A DNA stretch of 62,008 nt from Methanomicrobiales archaeon. Its GTDB lineage: Archaea; Halobacteriota; Methanomicrobia; Methanomicrobiales; Methanospirillaceae. The notes under the pieces are model-generated. The model was not told the origin of the DNA and searched no databases. It saw nothing but the letters and a program-made list of their open reading frames with translations. Below, in pieces: positions 43,515-53,355 of the stretch. Position numbers and translations under genes: made by a program. The stretch is from positions 1-62,008 of the forward strand of contig JANYKQ010000083.1 of NCBI GenBank assembly GCA_025358115.1, in the 5' to 3' direction. Numbering within the stretch: position 1 is the stretch's first letter; the number at the start of each line of letters is the position of its first letter.

Positions 43515-44768
43515 TTATGGTTTCTCTTTCTTCTGGATTGCACTCATCCGTGAATATAATTCGCTGAGCTCTCCCTCAATCTCGGTAGCCGGGGCTTTGA
43601 ACTCATTTAATTCCCGGAGCAGGCTTAAGTTTTTCTCGACCTTGACATGCTTTACATCGGAAGCGAGCGAACTGAGCATATCCGCATCGCTTCCCCCGGC
43701 CCCCCCGGAGAATGAAGCCATATCCGATTCGGTTGAGATCTGGTCGTCAAAGCCGGCATTTTTCGGAGCATCAGATTTTATCCATTCCGTCTTCATCTCA
43801 TCTTTGCCGGCTTCCACCGGAGCGACGTCAGCTGCCGGAGCGGGTGCAGCCGGGGCTGCGGGCGCCTGCGAGGGGTTTTCATCGTCATCAAGCTCTACAT
43901 CGTCCAGATTCAGGTTGTCGAGATCCCCAAAGTCACTGTCAGTCGTGTCACCACCATCAAGACCACTGAACTCTTCAAGTCCCATAGCATTGTCCCGGAG
44001 AATATTGCCTGCTTCCCCGTCCATATCAAGTGAAGGCAGGGGTATATCCGGTTCATTGATATCCAGGGAGCTGGTGTCCGGAACTGCTGAGGGAGAACCA
44101 TCAGTCATTCCCAGAGAGGAACCCGGGGATTCAAGATCATCGAGAGAGTCGAGCAGACCTGCATCAAATTCATCCTCGGACAGGGACAGGAAGGGATCCT
44201 GATCTTTTGTCGTTCCCGGGGAAGTAGTTCCCGGGCCCTGAGCATAGGAAGGAACTGAAGTGCCGGCATTATTTCCGGCACTTGCAAGTGCGGATGGTTT
44301 TTCTACCTTTTCCGTGACCGCCCGGTCAAGCTGCTGATTGATATCCTCTATTTTTTTTCCGCGCTTGTTGCGTTCTTTGAGAACGGATCCCAGGGATTTG
44401 ACAGAGGATATAAATGAAGCCAGGTGCAGACCGATGCCACGTTTCTTATCTGATCCTTTTGCGGGTTTTGTAACTGCTGCTTTTGCCGGTTGCGCTTTTT
44501 CCTTTGGTCCGGTCTTGGATTTTTCAAAAAATTTCATCCCGTCTAGTTTCTTGATTATGCCGATCTTTTTTAAGTTCGCCGGTTTTAAGGATGAGAGCGC
44601 AGCCTTAATCTCCGCAGTCGTGATTGCACCGACAATAAGGAGGATGAAAAAGCCCACGACAAGCAGGATGGGGATCATGACAATGAGGGGGATATCGAAG
44701 AGGATCAGAACAGATCCGGTGATAACAATAACAGCAAACAATACTGGCCTGCGGAGACTTTCTTTCAT
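43515..44768 (-). CDS. Acidic membrane protein at the end of the archaellum operon
   Basis: About 417 residues. The N-terminus has two adjacent membrane segments (LFAVIVITGSVLILFD, IVMIPILLVVGFFILLIV). A basic region follows (KPANLKKIGIIKKLDG, Lys/Ala-rich repeats), then a long acidic, low-complexity middle (ENPSQ and many D/E/S) with a Pro/Ala stretch, and a helical C-terminus (NLSLLRELNEFKAP). No known domain. It starts 10 nt after the arlJ stop, so it is likely co-transcribed with the motor. The longer frame from 44816 overlaps arlJ; the ATG at 44768 is chosen. Possibly a cytoplasmic scaffold near the motor (inference). Confidence 0.7.
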   Translation of the reverse strand: MKESLRRPVLFAVIVITGSVLILFDIPLIVMIPILLVVGFFILLIVGAITTAEIKAALSSLKPANLKKIGIIKKLDGMKFFEKSKTGPKEKAQPAKAAVTKPAKGSDKKRGIGLHLASFISSVKSLGSVLKERNKRGKKIEDINQQLDRAVTEKVEKPSALASAGNNAGTSVPSYAQGPGTTSPGTTKDQDPFLSLSEDEFDAGLLDSLDDLESPGSSLGMTDGSPSAVPDTSSLDINEPDIPLPSLDMDGEAGNILRDNAMGLEEFSGLDGGDTTDSDFGDLDNLNLDDVELDDDENPSQAPAAPAAPAPAADVAPVEAGKDEMKTEWIKSDAPKNAGFDDQISTESDMASFSGGAGGSDADMLSSLASDVKHVKVEKNLSLLRELNEFKAPATEIEGELSELYSRMSAIQKKEKP

Positions 44769-44778
44769 AGCGGATCCC

Positions 44779-46407
44779 TTACGTTCCTGCCAAACCGGTT
44801 TTTCCCATATTTGCAAGTCCCTCCGGGCTGAAGAACATACCTACACCAATGGGTGCCAGGAGCAGTACCAGCCCGGTACATGTACAGAATATTGCTGTAT
44901 AGAAATAATACATGTAACGATCCCCTCCTCCAACTATCCGTGCAGCGAGTATATTGGATATGGTGATGATGGTCAGGATAATTACGACAAAGGTCATCAT
45001 CTCCTTTTCGGGGAAGTTTGAGAGCAGGCTCATACCGCCCAGGGCAGAACCGGCCGAGGCACCGCCCCCGGCTGTACCACCAGCCGCCACAGCGTTTGCC
45101 TGGAACTGCGTCATCATTTTTGCAACAGAGCCGGTCAGGACCACCATGATCTGGTAGAGTGCAACAAAGATTCCTATCATGGCGATATGCATGGGTATCA
45201 GGAGCACGAAAAAACTTTTCGCATGCATGTCTTTCTTCTCTCTCAGGAGGGTCTGTTCAAGGACAGAGGATCCCACGACCGTACCAATGGGATCCGGTGG
45301 ACCGCCCAGCGTGACCGTGTCGAGGTAAATATTGAGATATTTGTAGATGAGGTTGCTTCCAGATTCCCCGATAAACCTGCCCCAGATCTGTTTGTCGTCA
45401 AGGCCCAGGTTCATTTTCGAATACACGGAATTTATCAGGGGTTCAAGGGCCGGAAGGGATTTCCTGTCGATGGTTCCCAGGGCATAGACTGCGGTTGTCC
45501 CCTGTCCTCCCATGACCGATCCGAGACTCCGGATGAATGTTGAAAAATCTGCATCGCGAAGGGTAATATTGGTATCATCAATATAGCCGATGATCCCCAG
45601 CGGAGCCATCAGGATACCTATGAGGATGAAGATCAATGCGGCGCTGATACCAAGCGCAGCCATGATAATGACCGCGATAATGGTTAACGGGACAATGATC
45701 CTTTCCATTGCATGGATGGTCTCCTGTTCTTTCGATGCCCGGGTCATCAGGCCGTGGGATTTGGGATCATCGGGAACCGATGAATACATGAGCACGTTGC
45801 CACTGACCGATATGGCGAGAATAATCCCATACGCGATATTGAGTGTGCCCTGGATGCCTGCCGGGGCATAGATGGCAATGGAGATCATCATGACCACGGC
45901 TATCACAGTTCCTGAAAGGAGCATGGCGATATAGGCATCTCCCCATTTCTTGAGCATTTCGAGTCCCTGTTCGATCTGGCTCCGGAACACGGTTCGCACG
46001 GTCGTGAGCTCGTTTTTTAAGAAATCGTCATCCGGGACCCCGGAATCGATGGCATTTGAATACCGGTTCAGCATGCTTCTTAAGATGACATTGTTTGTGC
46101 GTTCAGCCACAATGCTCAATGATTCTGCATAACTGTACCCCCATTTTCTCGCAAGGGTATCCACTTTGCCGATGTATCTTGCCGAGATATATTCCGTGCG
46201 GTTGGAAGAGTAAGAAAAAATTTCCGGACGGGTAGCACTTGCAAGCCCAAGGGATGCCATGTACGTGACCATGAAGAGCAGATCCGAACTCATCTTCTTG
46301 GCTTCGGATATACTGGCAACTTTTTCTTTCAGTTGCTTGATCGTAGATGCAAAGGGGATCTCTCTCTTTGCCGTTGTCTCTTTCTGGTCTTGCTGGACAT
46401 CAGCCAT
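44779..46407 (-). CDS. arlJ: Archaellum membrane platform protein ArlJ (FlaJ)
   Basis: About 542 residues, TadC/GspF superfamily, with several membrane helices grouped as in FlaJ (MLLSGTVIAVVMMISIAIYA, IIVPLTIIAVIIMAALGIS, and a C-terminal set including MMTFVVIILTIITISNILA). It anchors ArlI in the membrane. The stop of arlI lies 1 nt before the ATG at 46407, which is preferred to a TTG at 46419. Confidence 0.93.
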   Translation of the reverse strand: MADVQQDQKETTAKREIPFASTIKQLKEKVASISEAKKMSSDLLFMVTYMASLGLASATRPEIFSYSSNRTEYISARYIGKVDTLARKWGYSYAESLSIVAERTNNVILRSMLNRYSNAIDSGVPDDDFLKNELTTVRTVFRSQIEQGLEMLKKWGDAYIAMLLSGTVIAVVMMISIAIYAPAGIQGTLNIAYGIILAISVSGNVLMYSSVPDDPKSHGLMTRASKEQETIHAMERIIVPLTIIAVIIMAALGISAALIFILIGILMAPLGIIGYIDDTNITLRDADFSTFIRSLGSVMGGQGTTAVYALGTIDRKSLPALEPLINSVYSKMNLGLDDKQIWGRFIGESGSNLIYKYLNIYLDTVTLGGPPDPIGTVVGSSVLEQTLLREKKDMHAKSFFVLLIPMHIAMIGIFVALYQIMVVLTGSVAKMMTQFQANAVAAGGTAGGGASAGSALGGMSLLSNFPEKEMMTFVVIILTIITISNILAARIVGGGDRYMYYFYTAIFCTCTGLVLLLAPIGVGMFFSPEGLANMGKTGLAGT

Positions 46408-46408
46408 A

Positions 46409-48277
46409 TCAGGAACCAATCTGCAGGAGTCCCTGTTTCTTAATCTTGGTCATCATGTGGAAGAGATCCCAGAACTTGGTATAGCCGGCTTTATGAAGGC
46501 GCTCGAGAATCTTTGCACGTTTCTCCACTTCAAGATAGATCTCTGATTTTTTACTGTCGGGCATCCCCAGCATGGTGGCAATCTTGTTCTCGAGCAGGAA
46601 CGAACTGCCTTTGCCGCTCCAGGTAAAGGTATCAGAGACCGGTTCCCAGCTGAACATCTCGACAAACGTAAACCCCTGGGTCTCCGGGTTGAACCCTACA
46701 AGCTCATTACAGCTGATCATCCGCCGAACCAGTGAACCATCCGGGCGCTTGACGGCACTCTGGATAACAACGAGGTTTAAGTTGTCCACATAGGTACGGG
46801 GGATATTGATCGGATCCCCGCAGAGACGCTGGATCAGTTTTTCCACCGACGCCGCGTGGAACGTGCTCATCACGGGGTGACCCGTTTGCATGGCACCAAA
46901 CGCCACTGCTCCTTCTTCCCCACGGATCTCACCGACGAGAATCTGGTTGGGACGCTGACGCAGGGCAGCCTTGAGCAGGTCGAACATGGTCACCTCTCCA
47001 CTGCTCCCCCCCCCGGATCCTTTGCCTTTTGCAAGGGCAACTTCCCGGATCCAGTTCCGGTGCGGTACCATCAGTTCCGGAGTATCTTCGATGGTAATGA
47101 TCTTGTTCTCCGGAGGTATGAATGCCGTAATGGCATTGAGGAGAGTTGTCTTCCCGCTCGCCGTTTCCCCGCTGACGAAGAGTGACATACCGTACTCTGC
47201 GCAGATCCAGAGATACGCAGCTGATAAGTAGTCCAGGCCATTGCTTTCAATGATGTTGAGAATGGAGAGCGGGACTTCATTGACCTTACGGATGGAGAAG
47301 TTGCTCCCGTGCCTGCTGATGGCTGTGCCGTACACGATGTTGATACGGGAACCATCGGGAAGTGTTGCATCAACAATGGGACTCCGATAGGTGATAGGGC
47401 GCTTGATCTTTTCTGCCATCTTGACCACAAATTCGTCAAGTTCGCTCGAAACTTTGAATTCAATAACGGATTTGAGGCCCTTGAAAATCTTATGCTCAAT
47501 GAAGATAGGGCCGATACCATCACAGGAAATATCCTCTATATAGGAGTCCGAAAGGAAGGGTTTGAGTACCCCCATATCGATCTTGTCCCGGATAAGCAGG
47601 TACTCGATGGCCCGGTATTCCTCGTTGGTAAGAATCACTTTTCCATCGGGTGTTGTGGGTACCTGGTGTTTCTTTTTGACATTTTTCATCTTGTCTTTTG
47701 CCGTGAAATCCGTTTTTAAAAATGTAGTTATCTTTGATTTCATGTCCTGCTGCTGGAGACCGCCGCCGGATAACTGGGTGAGTGCCACTCCTTTGGGCCT
47801 GATGACCGTAACTAACGCCAGCATCTTCTTGATGACTTCCGCACGCTCCTTGTCGCTGATGGGATCTTCTTCAAGACCATCGATCATATCGACAAGTTTG
47901 GTCTCTATGGCCGGAAGCATCTGGCTGACGTTGTGCAGAAACGAAGGCTCGATAGGGATGTAATAATTCCTTACATCATCGGGGTCGGGAAGGATGTGGA
48001 TAAAGGTGGTCTCATTGACCGGGTAGATGATATTGGGACTCTCCATCTTCCGGAGATCTTTTTTGAGTTCCGACAAAAAGAGCGGGATACCATAAGTATT
48101 CACCGGAAAAGTATGGAGATACTCAAGCAGGTGCGGGCTTGCTTTCACGTATTCCTTGGCATTGGCCGGGAGCATCTTGTAAAGCGGGCTTGATTCGATG
48201 TCATTGTAAAAGTCAACATCGGAATCAACCACTTCAGGTTTGTAGGGAAGGTTGACTGCAATCGACGGCGAGCCCAT
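46409..48277 (-). CDS. arlI: Archaellum motor and assembly ATPase ArlI (FlaI)
   Basis: A 622-residue type II/IV secretion ATPase. Walker A GETASGKT (about 370-377), Asp box IITIEDTPELM, Walker B QILVGEIRGEEG and His box GHPVMSTFHA are all present. The N-terminal about 230 residues match the longer FlaI N-domain. It hexamerises under ArlJ and drives both assembly and rotation. It starts 1 nt after the arlH stop. Confidence 0.96.
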   Translation of the reverse strand: MGSPSIAVNLPYKPEVVDSDVDFYNDIESSPLYKMLPANAKEYVKASPHLLEYLHTFPVNTYGIPLFLSELKKDLRKMESPNIIYPVNETTFIHILPDPDDVRNYYIPIEPSFLHNVSQMLPAIETKLVDMIDGLEEDPISDKERAEVIKKMLALVTVIRPKGVALTQLSGGGLQQQDMKSKITTFLKTDFTAKDKMKNVKKKHQVPTTPDGKVILTNEEYRAIEYLLIRDKIDMGVLKPFLSDSYIEDISCDGIGPIFIEHKIFKGLKSVIEFKVSSELDEFVVKMAEKIKRPITYRSPIVDATLPDGSRINIVYGTAISRHGSNFSIRKVNEVPLSILNIIESNGLDYLSAAYLWICAEYGMSLFVSGETASGKTTLLNAITAFIPPENKIITIEDTPELMVPHRNWIREVALAKGKGSGGGSSGEVTMFDLLKAALRQRPNQILVGEIRGEEGAVAFGAMQTGHPVMSTFHAASVEKLIQRLCGDPINIPRTYVDNLNLVVIQSAVKRPDGSLVRRMISCNELVGFNPETQGFTFVEMFSWEPVSDTFTWSGKGSSFLLENKIATMLGMPDSKKSEIYLEVEKRAKILERLHKAGYTKFWDLFHMMTKIKKQGLLQIGS

Positions 48278-48278
48278 A

Positions 48279-49010
48279 TCAGACCCTCGCGAAACTCATG
48301 GGGATCACTTTCATGCCATAGCCCGGATGGACTTCAAAACTCACAAGGTTTCCGGTAGTCTTTCTCGCCCCGCGGACCTTGTTGACTTCCATCACCATGA
48401 CGTACTTGTCCCCGACAAGGGCTTTCTTCATGTTCAGGTGGGCATCGGAGATAGACCGGATCCGCACAAGCGTGTCTTCTTCGAATGCATAGGTATGCAG
48501 AGTCACGAGGATGGTCTTACCATGGTCTACGAGTGATTTGCAGCTGGTAAAGAAGGTAAGAATCGCATCCGTCTCAGCATATTCCGTAAAGAGGGTCAGT
48601 GAATCTATCACAATGACCTGTGCCTTGCTCTGCTGGATATGGGTAATAAGGTGTGCAAGGATACCGACCATGTCTTCTTTCTTCCACTCGAACCCGACCA
48701 CGTGGAGGGGAAATACCTTGATATAGCCCCAGGCAAAATACTCGGAGATATCAAGACTCATCGACTCCATCTGTTTCAAAAAACTCTTGGTGGTACTCTC
48801 CGTTGTGAAAAGATCAACAGAAAATCCCTGCTTCATTGCCCCCCAGATGATCTGCTGGGTCAGTACACTTTTTCCGGTATCATTTTCACCTTCGATGAGG
48901 GTGAGCGATTCAAGCGGCAGACCATCGGCTATCTTTTTGTCCAGTTCACTGTTACCCGTGGAAAGGATTTGCCGGTCTTCGCCACCCATCAGATCGGAAA
49001 TGTTTGCCAT
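48279..49010 (-). CDS. arlH: Archaellum KaiC-like ATP-binding protein ArlH (FlaH)
   Basis: About 243 residues, RecA/KaiC fold. Walker A GENDTGKS (about 41-48), Walker B AQVIVIDSLTLF. It binds ATP without efficient hydrolysis and interacts with ArlI. The ATG at 49010 is chosen over a GTG at 49019. Within arlG-arlH-arlI. Confidence 0.94.
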   Translation of the reverse strand: MANISDLMGGEDRQILSTGNSELDKKIADGLPLESLTLIEGENDTGKSVLTQQIIWGAMKQGFSVDLFTTESTTKSFLKQMESMSLDISEYFAWGYIKVFPLHVVGFEWKKEDMVGILAHLITHIQQSKAQVIVIDSLTLFTEYAETDAILTFFTSCKSLVDHGKTILVTLHTYAFEEDTLVRIRSISDAHLNMKKALVGDKYVMVMEVNKVRGARKTTGNLVSFEVHPGYGMKVIPMSFARV

Positions 49011-49032
49011 CAGGACCACCTTTTAAACGAGG

Positions 49033-49524
49033 TTACAGGTATGCAGAAGCATACACCCCGTTCCCTGTTGTCATCTGGAACCATGCCGGAGTACTCTGGT
49101 CCTCTCGTGTAGTTACCCGGATGGTAAAGGTTTCACCCGGGTCCAGTTCATAGGGATGGATGACATCCGGAGAACGATCGAGAATCTGCCAGGTCCCTTT
49201 GGTTCCTTCAGTTCCTCTAGTATCATCCCACGGGTATAAGTAATAATCTCCATTTGAATCCCTGACAAGTACATCCATGTGTTTAAAATCCGAGATGATG
49301 CCGGTGCCATTATTGGAGATCTTATACGTAAAATTTGTTCCGGCAGGAGTTTTTTCCGCTATCGTAAAATAAGTCCTCATCCGTGACTCTTCGTGCAGGG
49401 TGAGATCTTTTTGTGCAGTAGTGACAATCTCGGCTGTTGTAAGCACACTGCCAACAAGCATGTATGCCACGATAACCAGCAGCAGCACCCCGATAGCTGC
49501 TCCAATGATCTCCGCGACAGCCAT
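49033..49524 (-). CDS. arlG: Archaellum stator component ArlG (FlaG)
   Basis: A 163-residue protein with one N-terminal membrane helix (IIGAAIGVLLLVIVAYMLV) and an exported beta-sandwich domain, as in FlaG, which forms a filament bound by ArlF to the S-layer. It starts 5 nt after arlF. Confidence 0.85.
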   Translation of the reverse strand: MAVAEIIGAAIGVLLLVIVAYMLVGSVLTTAEIVTTAQKDLTLHEESRMRTYFTIAEKTPAGTNFTYKISNNGTGIISDFKHMDVLVRDSNGDYYLYPWDDTRGTEGTKGTWQILDRSPDVIHPYELDPGETFTIRVTTREDQSTPAWFQMTTGNGVYASAYL

Positions 49525-49529
49525 AAAAA

Positions 49530-49994
49530 TCAGCCCACGTTGAATTCAGTCGAGCGCCAGATACCGTCCGGCAGGATAAACTGGAAATAGACCGGATTAC
49601 CACTCGAGGGCATGATCGAGGGTCGAGCAGAGATCTGGAGAGTCTCACCGGGATCCCAGTTGTTATTCCCGTTCAGATCGAAGATCGTAAACGTCCAGTC
49701 AGAAATCCTGCCATAATCTCCCGTTGGGCCGGCAAAAACATCGGAACGCAGGATATCGGTATTGGGAATTATCTGGCTCCCGGTATTTTTCATCCACACA
49801 TTCACGTAGGTACTGTTTGCAACGGACGTGACAATCCTGAAATCGGTACGGAGACGCTGGTCTGATTCATGCGTGGCAGACTGGAAGGTGCTTGCCATCG
49901 TGTATACAACCGGAAAGACCGCATTGATCAAAACACCCGCAGCAATAACTGCGGTAATCAAGAACATGGCAGTGGTGAACGTCTCGGCAGACAT
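49530..49994 (-). CDS. arlF: Archaellum stator component ArlF (FlaF)
   Basis: A 154-residue protein with an N-terminal membrane helix (AMFLITAVIAAGVLINAV) and a beta-rich outer domain (YVNVWMKNTGSQIIPNTDI, DPGETLQISARP). FlaF binds the S-layer and anchors the motor. It starts 3 nt after the arlC/D/E-like gene. Confidence 0.87.
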   Translation of the reverse strand: MSAETFTTAMFLITAVIAAGVLINAVFPVVYTMASTFQSATHESDQRLRTDFRIVTSVANSTYVNVWMKNTGSQIIPNTDILRSDVFAGPTGDYGRISDWTFTIFDLNGNNNWDPGETLQISARPSIMPSSGNPVYFQFILPDGIWRSTEFNVG

Positions 49995-49997
49995 TGA

Positions 49998-50972
49998 TCA
50001 TATCCTGTCGGGAAGGTTCATCCAGTCGTCGTCTTTTTCCTTGCTCTTTGCCTGGGTGGAGCGTTCCCTCATGGAAACTCCGGACATATCGATTCTTCCC
50101 TCACTGGATTTTTCCTTCGGGGGGGAATCCTGCTGGCGGTGTTCCATCATAACCTCAATCATATCCCGGTCAAGGGACGTGTCAGTGGGAGCCAGGATCC
50201 GGTTGAGTGAATAGAGCTCGGCAACAAATTCATCCGGACCAACTTCATGTTCTTCACCAAGATTTGCCGGCATAAGGCGGGAGATCTCACGGATCTCATC
50301 GCAGGAATCTTTCGTTATATACCCCATTGCCTGGTAGGATCCCAGTATTATTTCGAGGCGATCATGCCCGTACTTCCTTACCGACTGGTGGGTCCATTTG
50401 AACAGTTTGTACACTTTCTGGAGCCGGAGTTTCTCATTTACCGGAACTGCTGGTTGTGCTGCGGTTTGCACTGCAGTTTTTGCCGGCAGGGCAGCAGGAG
50501 GGGGAATTATCTGGTTTCTTAAAGCCGCAAGCATCTGCTCATCGAGTAACTTTCGCTCGGCATCATATTGTGTTATCGGGTGTGGCGGGGGTGTTTTCTC
50601 CGTTTCCTTTGGATGATCTGCTTTTATTTTCTCCGCTTCATCCTTTGATTTGGTTGCATCGATCTGCGATTCCCGGGCATCAAGGGCGGCTTCCCGGGCT
50701 TCAAGGGCTGACCTCTTTGCATCTCCGGCATCAGCATCGGCAGATGAAGTGGAAGAAGAAGAGGAAGACTGGCCGGGCGTTCCCCCGGGTACTGCGGCGA
50801 GCGTGAAAGGATTTTCCAGTTCATTCATCCGTTCGCGGATATCCATGAGGAGACGTTTGATGGAGGTTTTTATCAGGTCGACTTCCCGCTCGAGGTTCTG
50901 AAGCTTAACCTCCGGGTCATCTTCTGATGCGGCAGTGATGATATGGTCTACCTGGGACTGATTTACCGCCAT
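49998..50972 (-). CDS. Archaellum switch-complex protein, ArlC/D/E type
   Basis: A 324-residue protein. The N-terminal coiled coil (about 20-55, LQNLEREVDLIKTSIKRLLM) resembles FlaC, then a Ser/Asp and Lys/Pro-rich linker, and a C-terminal FlaD/FlaE domain (LFKWTHQSVRKYGHDRLEII, YQAMGYITKDSCDEI). The fused C plus D/E layout is usual in Methanomicrobia. It links CheF/CheY-P signalling to the motor. First gene of the arl operon in the window; archaellin genes are not seen upstream. Confidence 0.88.
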   Translation of the reverse strand: MAVNQSQVDHIITAASEDDPEVKLQNLEREVDLIKTSIKRLLMDIRERMNELENPFTLAAVPGGTPGQSSSSSSTSSADADAGDAKRSALEAREAALDARESQIDATKSKDEAEKIKADHPKETEKTPPPHPITQYDAERKLLDEQMLAALRNQIIPPPAALPAKTAVQTAAQPAVPVNEKLRLQKVYKLFKWTHQSVRKYGHDRLEIILGSYQAMGYITKDSCDEIREISRLMPANLGEEHEVGPDEFVAELYSLNRILAPTDTSLDRDMIEVMMEHRQQDSPPKEKSSEGRIDMSGVSMRERSTQAKSKEKDDDWMNLPDRI

Positions 50973-51227
50973 AGTGTATCTATGCGATATATCACATTTG
51001 TTCCTAATAAATATTCTGATTACTAAATAAGGATAAATCGGGACTGGGGTTAAATTTTAGGAACATTGCGGGCTTTTGCAGGATATTGGTGATGAGCGTT
51101 TTTTAAAAAAAAACCTTTGTTGGGGATCCGTGCCAGTCAGATCCGGAAGAAAGAGTCGATTCCGCTGGATGGATTGATGTGGGTGATCATGAGCAGTAAA
51201 CCGGGTTTTTTTTAATGACAGAAAAAA
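50973..51227. promoter_or_regulatory. Intergenic region upstream of the arl operon
   Basis: 255 bp with no gene. ATATTTATTA on the minus strand (about 51013-51022) is a possible TATA box for the arl operon. The right side has A- and T-runs (about 51104-51116 and 51207-51216) that may end the PsiE transcript. Confidence 0.35.
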
Positions 51228-51695
51228 TTATTCCGGTTTCCGTGTTACCGGGAAAGCCATTAACCCCGCTTTCTTGATGAGGTAATACCCTGCACCGAGT
51301 CCCACAACAATCACACCAATTCCCATCAGTTCGAATGCAAAGGCAAAGGTGTCCCCGGGCGCGGGGTTCAGGAGAATCACTTTCCTTGCCATGGCAATGA
51401 TGGCGAGCAGGATGACAATCTCTACGTGGATGGTATTCTCGATGAAGTAGGCCTTGATGGTGTCGAGCAGTTCGATGACGATGAGCACCAGCAGGAACCC
51501 CCCGAGCACGTTGATCATCTCGTTAGGCTCAAGGAGATAGGGAGTCGTCGGGTCAAAGAGAACCTTCCACAAGCCATCAATCAGATAATAAAGACCCGCG
51601 ACAAGAACGACCATCAGCAGGGCCATGAGCAGGGCATACGCACATTTTTCAAACAGATTAACCGTTTGGACGAATTTTTGAACAATATCAGTCAT
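51228..51695 (-). CDS. PsiE-like four-helix membrane protein
   Basis: A 155-residue protein with four membrane helices (YALLMALLMVVLVAGLYYLI, MINVLGGFLLVLIVIELL, VEIVILLAIIAMARKVIL, FAFELMGIGVIVVGLGAGYY). The first pair and the ELLDTIKAY link match the phosphate-starvation-inducible PsiE family. Function unknown. It begins 6 nt after cobA, so it rides on the tetrapyrrole operon. Confidence 0.75.
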   Translation of the reverse strand: MTDIVQKFVQTVNLFEKCAYALLMALLMVVLVAGLYYLIDGLWKVLFDPTTPYLLEPNEMINVLGGFLLVLIVIELLDTIKAYFIENTIHVEIVILLAIIAMARKVILLNPAPGDTFAFAFELMGIGVIVVGLGAGYYLIKKAGLMAFPVTRKPE

Positions 51696-51701
51696 TGACG
51701 A

Positions 51702-52460
51702 TCACGCATCCACTGGTATCAAATCAGGGTCTGCCGGATTATATAACTTCACTACATCTCCGATCACGATCACGGCCGGGGGTTTGACTCCCGCCGTTCT
51801 TGCGGCATCGGCAATGGTGGCGAGAGATCCGGTGGTCACCCGCCGGTCTTTCCGGAGCCCACGCTCGATGATAGCAACGGGCGTTTCTTCCGGTTTGCCG
51901 TTCTGCATGAGAACTCCGGCAATCCTGCCAAGATTTGCCACGCCCATCAAAATCACAATCGTACCCCGGCTCTGTGCCAGGAGTTTCCAGTCAAGAGCGG
52001 GTTCGGCCCGGGTCGGATCCTCGTTACCGGTCAGGATAGTTACCTGCGAGGCATACTTCCGGTGCGTAAGCGGGATTCCCACGGATGCAGGAACCGCAAG
52101 GGCACTCGAGATCCCCGGCACCATCTCAACCTCAATACCGGCAGCACGGACGGTCTCAAGTTCCTCACCTCCCCGGCCGAACAGGAACGGATCGCCGCCT
52201 TTGAGCCGGACTACCGTCTTTCCCTGCTTTGCCCGGTCAACGACCAGGGCTTCGATCTCGTCCTGTTCCAGCGTATGCTTTCCGCCATACTTCCCGCAGT
52301 CGATCTTCTCGGACCGGGCGGGAAGGGAAGACAGGATCTCTTCTCCCGGGAGCTGGTCAAAGAGCACGACATCAGCAGCATCGATAACATTCCGGGCCCG
52401 CTGCGTGAGCAGCCCTTCTCCACCGGGGCCTGAGCCCACCAGATACACTTTACCGTTCAA
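51702..52460 (-). CDS. cobA: Uroporphyrinogen-III C-methyltransferase (SUMT)
   Basis: A 252-residue SUMT that adds two methyl groups from AdoMet to make precorrin-2, the branch point for sirohydrochlorin, F430 and corrinoids. Signatures: VYLVGSGPGGEGLLTQRA, VVRLKGGDPFLFGRGGEE, VPGISSALAVPA. The start is an unusual TTG at 52460 with GGAGG 8 nt upstream, right after the hemC stop; no ATG fits the family N-terminus. Confidence 0.93.
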   Translation of the reverse strand: MNGKVYLVGSGPGGEGLLTQRARNVIDAADVVLFDQLPGEEILSSLPARSEKIDCGKYGGKHTLEQDEIEALVVDRAKQGKTVVRLKGGDPFLFGRGGEELETVRAAGIEVEMVPGISSALAVPASVGIPLTHRKYASQVTILTGNEDPTRAEPALDWKLLAQSRGTIVILMGVANLGRIAGVLMQNGKPEETPVAIIERGLRKDRRVTTGSLATIADAARTAGVKPPAVIVIGDVVKLYNPADPDLIPVDA

Positions 52461-52464
52461 AGGC

Positions 52465-53355
52465 TCATCCTCCGTTAGTTATTCCCAGTCGTTTATAAGC
52501 TTCATCAATCAGGTCCTGTGCCCTGCCTTTGAGCAGCCTGCCCTGGACCCGTGCTTCATCGATCGTTTTCACGTCCGTCTCGATCCGTTCCGTGCGGGTG
52601 CCATCCAGCGATAGCACTTCAGCGATAAGGTGGCCTGCCCGGGAGTAGATCCCCAGCGGCGTGTAACAGCCACCCCCCAGCTGTTCCATAACAGCCCGTT
52701 CGATCAGGACATCGTTTCGCGTCTGCGGGTGATCCAGCGCAGAGAGCATCTCCATTAACGAGGGGTCTGCCCGGCTCACGACCGCGATGGTGCCCTGGTT
52801 TGGGGACGGGACAAATTTTTCCGGGGGGAAACGTTCGCCGGGTATCCGTATTCCCAGCCGGGTCAGTCCTGCTTCTGCAAGAATGATCGCATCGTACTCG
52901 CCCTCGTTCAGCTTACGGATGCGGGTGTCGACATTGCCCCGGAGATCCTTTACGATAAGGTCAGGGTCGTGCCGGAGCAGCTGGGCCTTCCTGCGGGTGC
53001 TCGATGTGCCAATCACCTTCACTTTTCCCAAGGGGACGGTGTGGGCAATATAATCGGCAGGTGAATCGCGCTTGAGAACCGCTGCAGTAAAAATCCCATG
53101 GGGACGGTACGCGGGGATATCTTTCATGCTGTGCACTGCACAATCGATCTCGCCGGCAAGGATTGCGTCATCCAGTGCCCGGACAAAGACTCCCTGGCCC
53201 CCAATTTCATGCAGCGGGATCTCCGTGCTTGTATCGCCCTGCGTGGTGATGATCTGCTTCTCGGATGATATGCCGAGTGCAGATAATTTTTTCATGACCG
53301 TCTCGGTCTGGGCAAGTGCCAGCTTGCTGCCCCGGGTTCCGATTGTTATAGACAT
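52465..53355 (-). CDS. hemC: Porphobilinogen deaminase (hydroxymethylbilane synthase)
   Basis: A 296-residue protein with the N-terminus [18 protein letters not shown], conserved arginines in [16 protein letters not shown], and the dipyrromethane-binding Cys in [12 protein letters not shown]. It polymerises four porphobilinogens to hydroxymethylbilane. The open frame extends back to 53499 inside hemL; the ATG at 53355 gives the family terminus and a 10-nt overlap with hemL. Confidence 0.95.
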   Translation of the reverse strand: MSITIGTRGSKLALAQTETVMKKLSALGISSEKQIITTQGDTSTEIPLHEIGGQGVFVRALDDAILAGEIDCAVHSMKDIPAYRPHGIFTAAVLKRDSPADYIAHTVPLGKVKVIGTSSTRRKAQLLRHDPDLIVKDLRGNVDTRIRKLNEGEYDAIILAEAGLTRLGIRIPGERFPPEKFVPSPNQGTIAVVSRADPSLMEMLSALDHPQTRNDVLIERAVMEQLGGGCYTPLGIYSRAGHLIAEVLSLDGTRTERIETDVKTIDEARVQGRLLKGRAQDLIDEAYKRLGITNGG

